Positions 58,395-64,000 of a stretch of 64,000 nt of DNA are shown piece after piece; position 1 is the stretch's first letter; the number at the start of each line of letters is the position of its first letter. Position numbers and translations under genes: made by a program. The stretch is from the NCBI GenBank assembly GCA_944548615.1, contig OX155973.1, forward strand, positions 19,034,160 to 19,098,159. The letters run 5' to 3'. The notes beneath the pieces were generated by a model, which saw nothing but the letters and a program-made list of their open reading frames with translations, did not search any database and was not told the origin of the DNA. Origin of the DNA: Micropterix aruncella (taxonomy: Eukaryota; Arthropoda; Insecta; Lepidoptera; Micropterigidae).

Positions 58395-59480
58395 ACGGAT
58401 AGTTTTTAAAAATACAATTCCATCTTCTTCTTAAGTCGGCTCAGTACTTCAATATTAGTGACTCTATGACGCCATGAGATTTTCAAGATACGGCGGTATA
58501 TACACGTTTCGAAATCCTCCAACCTTTTCGTCGTGTTTGAGTGAGAGTCCACGCTTCTACGCCATATAGTAGGACAGAGAAAATGTAGCAGCGGGTTATA
58601 CGTAGCCAGCGGATTATAAGTCAAAATTTAGATCTCTATCACACAAAACCTTGCTCATTTTGAAAAAAGTTGAGAGAGCCATTTCAATACGGACGTTTAT
58701 TTCTTGAGCACGGTCCCCGCTATCATTCATCCAACTTCCCAAATACTTGAAATTACTGACTTTCTCCACCAATTCTGTCCCTACATTTATTTATTTAATA
58801 ATTAATTACCATAAAACATTGATTTGCTTACAAAAATAACAGGAACCGAACGGCAAAACATTAACCGTTTGCTTATTTGATTCTGCCACCCAACTGGGAC
58901 TAGCCCGTTCTAGGGTGGACAGGACTCTAATATTACAATCAAGTTTACTTGATTGCTTACAAATATGCAAGGTTTATTAAAAGGTAATAATACTAAATTC
59001 CCCTAAAATGTGGTCTTCAAAATAATAATAATAATAATAATAAATATTAAAAGGTAATATAATAAATAAAATACAATTCCCTATAATCGGCAATAAATAT
59101 AATATAAAATTCGATTAAATAATATAAATAAGGTTATATGTGAGAAAAGAAAGAAACAGTCATTAATATTTAATATATGTTAAGTAATATAGGATTCAAT
59201 ACAAGAATACCTAGTCACAAAGGACAATTCATTATCAAAATAATATATAACAACAAAGTCAAATATTTTTTGGTAGTTAGTTCAATGTTAAAATATACTC
59301 AATATACATGTTTAAAAATATGTTAATAATTTGTGCACCTAAGTTTTATTAAACATTTGATGTATGGTTAGTCTGTCATGATTCGATAACCATTTCTTTA
59401 ATTTATTTTTTGAATTCCCTAAATGTCATAGAGCTTGGAGTTATGTTGTTGCGGCTTCTTAGAGATACACATGATTTATA
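58395..59480 (-). mobile_element. RTE-type LINE fragment split by another LINE tail
   Basis: Minus coding at 58395-58783 gives VGTELVEKVSNFKYLGSW, KMSKVLCDRDLN and YRRILKISWRHRVTNIEVLS, hallmark RTE C-terminal motifs, with stops and shifts. The preceding residues (ISKKPQQHNSKLY) are found at 59436-59480, on the far side of the inserted LINE 3' UTR. Confidence 0.8.
58784..59435 (-). mobile_element. LINE 3' UTR insertion (family of 35300-37200)
   Basis: Aligns with 35310-35729 and 36440-37010, without the Helitron and the 36453-36760 insert. (AAAT)n tail at 58784-58800. It supplies the empty site for the Helitron at 59166/59167. Confidence 0.8.
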
Positions 59481-59894
59481 TTGTTATCATTACAGTACAC
59501 ATGCATTATATTATTATCTTTATTAGGAATAACAATAATTTACTTATTTAGAGCTTACATTTTAATTTACATTAACGCGTTGACTGCCAGAACACTTTTC
59601 AGGATTCTGGTCTGAAAATTAAATGTAATTAAACCTTATTATAATATTTAAAGATCTAATAAGTGTATATTGAGGGTATTAATTATTAAAAAGAATAAAG
59701 AATGTGTCTTTTCACTAAAGTAATTCCGAATTATCTCTTAATTTTGTTACATAGGCGTAACAAAAATCTTCTTGCTAAAGCCTACTTTGAGTTATCTCGT
59801 AGTTAGCAGTGAACGTGTTAAATGCAGAATTTGGGTAAGGGCGGAACCCGTACCAAGGTGAACACAAAAAGGCTTGTAAAAAGCTTTAAAATTA
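59481..59894. other. unannotated intergenic sequence
   Basis: Nothing recognised. Confidence 0.35.
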
Positions 59895-60125
59895 CAATGT
59901 TATAGCCAAGAATCCAGTAGTAAAAAATGATAACATGTTATGCCAGGAACTGTTGCCAGTGATCTAGGCAATAGTCTGTTCTAAAGCGGACATTTATATT
60001 GTTGTAAATATACCAATATTAAAAAAAAAATAATAATTTTGGAGAATTTGTTAATATTAATATTATTAATTGTTACACGCTGGAAAATTGAATATAAAAT
60101 TGATAATATAAAAGTTTTTGGTTTT
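59895..60125 (-). mobile_element. LINE 3' UTR fragment, copy 1
   Basis: Matches 61655-61960: GAATCCAGTAGT, GATAACATGTTATGCCAGGA, CTGTTGCCAGTGATC, GCGGACATTTA. Non-coding. Confidence 0.6.
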
Positions 60126-60185
60126 CTTTATTGATATTATGTTTCATATTTATTATACTATTTATATATAGCCATACTATTTATA

Positions 60186-60895
60186 TTGGAATTAATAAAT
60201 GACTTGTTTGCAGAGCTAAAGATATTAGACATCAGGCAGGTATTTGCAAAGACAGTCTTTCTTAACTACATAAAAAGTAAAGATATTCACGTTAAAGCTG
60301 AGCATAAAATTTCAACGAGGAGCGCCACAACCTGTAAACACATTGTACAGAAAACCCGAACATCCTTCGCCCAAAGACACTTTGGCTTTATAGGGCCAAA
60401 AATTTATAACCATCTAAAAGAATCGATAAAAACATGCCAAAACACTAAGTCAATCCAATTAAAATCTAAAATTACACAACATTTACTTCAACTTGTTAGA
60501 AATGAGGTGGAAAAGGCTATAAGTCATATTTTAAAGTAAAGGTCTGCATATTATTGTCATACATTGCACTACACTTTATATTTTAATACTATTTATTTAT
60601 TTGTTTTACAAAGTTCATATTACGACATTTTATATTAATATTTATTTCCATGACCATGCTATATCAATATTTTAAATATAATTATAAGTTTAATTTGCAT
60701 TCGCTTATCTATTTTCTATTTTATCATATTTTGTATTTTTCATTTTAATATTATGAGCAGATGAATAAATCTTTGCCATACATAGAGTTTTCCTTGGTAC
60801 GGGCTATGGCCTAGTTAGGCAGATTCTGCAACTAATACAATTGTAATTTATGTTTTTGAATGAATAAAATTATTATTATTATTATTATTAATGTA
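60186..60895 (+). mobile_element. LINE C-terminus with 3' UTR and (ATT)n tail
   Basis: The frame at 60186-60539 encodes KTRTSFAQRHFGFIGPKIYN...SKITQHLLQLV, the same C-terminal motif class as 57534 and 36924. The 3' UTR ends GAATAAAATTATTATTATTA. The 5' part is truncated. Confidence 0.75.
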
Positions 60896-61594
60896 TTTCT
60901 GCCATCTACAACTTTTTCTTAAATACACCTACCTACCTGTTCGCTGTAAGTTCTTAACAAAAAAATAAAATAAAATTATTCCTTAAATTTAAATATTTCA
61001 TCAAGTCCAATTCCTCTAAGATTAGCACGGCAGTTTACTTTGCGAATTAGATAAAAACTCGTTTAAAAATGATTACTGATTTCCGGTTGAAAATTTTGTC
61101 AAGAAAGACATAGCTATAAAGTGCTTATGATATAAATGATGTGCGTGATCTGTATGTGTCTATTCCACGCAGTGTTTAATATTTCACGTTGCGCATTAAG
61201 GCAATAAAGTTGCGATGAACGTGAGGCCCATTTCGTCTCGGAAATTCGGTAAATTTCTTCGCTCGAGCACACTTTCCGCGTTCTCGCGACGCAACAGCGC
61301 ACGATTAGAGCGGTTGCACACTTGCACCATCCGGTAATGTTACCGGAACGCACATCCCGAATATTTGTAAAAAAATGCAAATATTCATGATGAGCATTTA
61401 AAGAAAAAAAATGTAGAGCTTACTCGCGACTGTAGTTTATACTCTTTAAGTGCGATTGTCATGGAATATAGAATAGACATAGGGGGTAAATTAACGCATC
61501 TCTCATAATACTGAAAGCACGTTTATACTTGTATTCATATAAAATTGTTTGCTTGATTAATTGATTGATTCTGCCACCGCTATATGCCATAGAT
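60896..61594. other. unannotated intergenic sequence
   Basis: Contains the dispersed repeat at 61425-61485 shared with 49677-49735. No gene recognised. Confidence 0.4.
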
Positions 61595-62250
61595 TATTTT
61601 TAAAAAAATTCTTATTTATTTGGTAATTTACAATTATCTACAGATATATATTTATATTTTAAAATTACAATGTCATAGCCGAGAATCCAGTAGTCAAAAA
61701 ATGATAACATGTTATGCCAGGAACTGTTGCCAGTGATCCTATTTTAATATCGCCTAACTGGGCAATAGTCTGTTCTAAGGCGGACATTTAAATAATTGTT
61801 GTAAATATATTATAATCCAATATTAAAAAAAAATAAGTAATAAAGATTATAGAAAATTTTGGAGAATTTATTAACAAGAGTTATTATTAATTCTTACAAG
61901 CTGGAAAAATTATTATAAAATTGATATATATGTAACAGTGAAATTGATAATATAAAATTGATAACCTTAACATAATCATAAACAAAAGATGCACAATTTG
62001 CTAGTATTTAGATAGTCATAATTGCTTAAAAATAGAGTGAAATAGTCAAACATAATTATAAAAATTAAAAATTAGTAAAAAATAAAATGAAATGGGAATT
62101 AAAATACAAGTTGAGATGAAAGATATAAAATAACCATACCCTAATCATAATTAAAAAATATATTTACAAATAAAAAGTATGTAAGTTATCATAATTGGTT
62201 AAAAGACAGTATTATAACCCAACCTAATTATAGAAATTAAAATTAAGTAA
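61595..62250 (-). mobile_element. LINE 3' UTR fragment, copy 2
   Basis: Longer relative of 59895-60125, starting with TTATTTATTTGGTAATTTAC at the tail side. Confidence 0.6.
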
Positions 62251-62448
62251 AAAAATAAAAATGAGATTTAAATGAGTACATATTATATAGGTAGGGTTGT
62301 AGAGTATAACACAGAGTTGCGTACGCCGTCCATAAGGAATGACGGAATCCCGATAACTATCAGTTATCGTTGTAGTATACAGGCAAATATTACTTTTATT
62401 CTAAGAAATCCGTAACGTATTTACATTATTCAATAGACGATACAATTT

Positions 62449-62640
62449 AAATTTTTTTTTTTTTTTTTTTAATAAATTTATTCATAGAAAAAGATACATT
62501 TTTAAAAATATTACAATCTTGCCAAACTGGTAAACAGTTTGTTGGCGAGAAAAACTCTTATTTTTCTAGTCTTACACTTCTAATTTTGTGAAAATAAAAC
62601 GGTGCTCTGGTAACAACGGATTTGTAATGCAGTAAAATGG
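62449..62640 (-). mobile_element. LINE tail-like fragment with poly-T run
   Basis: A T run of about 20 (62452-62471) followed by AATAAATTTATTCATAG reads as the poly-A end of a minus-oriented LINE. No coding was found. Confidence 0.4.
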
Positions 62641-64000
62641 CGGATGCCAACGTAAATTAATCAGATAATACATACTGAATTCAGCGTATATGCAGCTATG
62701 TACAATATCTTGGAAAATAATTGAAAAATACGAAAAGGAGGTCATAATGAAGACCTCATAATTTTCTATACGTATCTTTCTATACGTCGGGGACACCGTT
62801 TTAACGTCAGGGTCCTATGGATCGTCGCTGTTAATTTATTGTTCTTTAAGGTTGCGATACAATAGTCAATACCGAATCTGCCATTGCAGCACATTTAGGC
62901 GGTAACACCTGCGACGTAATGAAAAACAGAGAAGTTGCTTGATGGAAGGTTTAATAAGGGCTGTTTGTCGCGAGCCATTCTCGCGCCGATTATACATTTT
63001 TGCAAATGGCAACGATTACTGTTTTTATTACTCCGTCTACTTTATGCGTATGTCACCATTGATTGCCGTTGTGCAAGCGCGGGCTTTTGAATCTGACCCT
63101 TACATTTTATTGGGGCGTACTCGCTACAGACGCATAAAACTCTATTAAAGGACAGGATGTTTTATGAAAAGAAGACCTCATCTTTTCATAAATCTCTATG
63201 ACCATAATCTAGGTGATTTGGTAGTTTCAGAAAAAGTATTAAATACCGAAAAATGCGAGAAAGCCACGTATACGCAGGGAGCGCTGAAATGTCCGAGTCG
63301 ATTTTAGGTGCCACTCCGGCATTGGGGGAGTCAGTAGATCCATAATAAAATGATATCAGTAGGACATCTCGATCCCGTTTTCGAAATAAGTACCTACGCT
63401 TCGCCGAACCGCCAGGGTTGCCACAACAAATACACAATTCACATCTCATTAAAACAGAAATGCATGTCTTTATAATTATTATGTACGTTTATGTATTTTT
63501 GGTTTACAGATCAAGAGTCGGCTCCCAAAATTGTACTGTAACAGAATATATGAGTTAGTGCTGACTTTGTGTGACAGCATTCATCACTTGTTGCATGTGT
63601 TCAAAATACCTACATTTTAGTAAGTTAAAGTAGGTACTTAACAAAAACGCATCTAGCTACCTACCTACGCAATTATCAATCACATACCTATGCACCTACT
63701 TACCTAGACACTTACTTACCTATGCAAATGAACAATACACGTTACCTCGTAAATGTGATTTCGTAACGTAAATGTAAATATTGTTAAATGTAATTTCAGA
63801 TAGGTTGCATTACAGCCTGTACAGAAAACAATCCACTTTTGTATACTTAGCTGTCGCGCGACAGCCCTGACTGGCTAGCACCGAGGCGCCCGAGAATCTA
63901 TGTAGTGCGTACGGACAACGGGCGCTTGTATGAGTGCGAAATCGGTGCGTACTTTGGACTGTTCTTATTTTACTATGGTAGAACTGTCCGTCCGTCGGCG
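62641..64000. other. unannotated intergenic sequence, Lepidoptera-like
   Basis: No gene recognised. An 11-bp stem hairpin (TTTATGAAAAG / CTTTTCATAAA) lies at 63161-63192. TACCTAC-type words at 63600-63725 are typical of Lepidopteran intergenic DNA. Confidence 0.4.

Overview
This window looks like a stretch of a moth or butterfly (Lepidoptera) chromosome. It is AT-rich and crowded with short, decayed transposable elements. Helitrons end in CTAG behind a short hairpin, jockey-type, RTE-type and RNase H-type LINE fragments are common, and MITEs of mariner, hAT and piggyBac type occur. TACCTACC-type intergenic sequence at the right edge also fits Lepidoptera. No bacterial or viral gene organisation is present.

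Only one host gene is supported. It lies on the minus strand and encodes the N-terminus of an NRF-6-like ('nose resistant to fluoxetine') secretory or membrane protein. Exon 1 (47109-47412) carries a start codon, a signal peptide and the first part of the NRF domain. Exon 2 (17448-17629) continues the domain. The splice phases fit exactly, rebuilding one ATG codon, across an intron of about 29.5 kb. The remaining exons, including the expected acyltransferase domain, must lie beyond the left edge. Nearly everything from 17.6 to 47.1 kb is therefore intron filled with mobile elements. The region right of 47.4 kb is 5' flank or intergenic DNA.

The most striking content is a GC-rich interspersed repeat of about 670 bp, called element X here. 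I do not recognise it. It occurs about 11 times between 1.6 and 41.9 kb. Several copies have 11-17 bp target-site duplications (TSDs), 5' truncations and 5' inversions, and a constant 3' end: a GGG-TTCG-CCC hairpin followed by GTTGACAGCTCTA. This is how a LINE-mobilised, SINE-like retroelement behaves. Copies are nested in a mariner MITE, in a LINE reading frame and in another X copy's TSD. One copy has 3' ends at both flanks.

Region by region: 0-3 kb holds a (TA)n tract, a Helitron end and a mariner MITE split by X1. 3-6 kb holds a LINE RNase H tail, a jockey-like LINE and a complete mariner MITE. 6-9 kb holds a hAT end, a local duplication and X2/X3. 9-13 kb holds LINE tails. 13-15 kb holds X4/X5 and a Penelope-like fragment. 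15-17.4 kb holds MITE R and LINE tails, followed by NRF exon 2. 18-24 kb holds LINEs, X6, a complete hAT with TSD, and X7/X8. 24-28 kb holds a long hairpin, a SINE and a LINE. 28-39 kb holds two duplicated composites (X9, X10), LINEs, a piggyBac-type MITE and a Helitron whose empty site is also in the window. 39-42 kb holds a LINE whose coding sequence has expanded into a 47-bp tandem array, then X11. 44-47 kb holds MITE R, a Tc1 remnant and a TIR element ending 22 bp from the exon 1 splice donor. 47-64 kb holds the upstream region, an R1/jockey-like LINE, RTE and LINE tails.

All calls come from reading the sequence. No database search was possible, so family names are judgements from motifs and termini.
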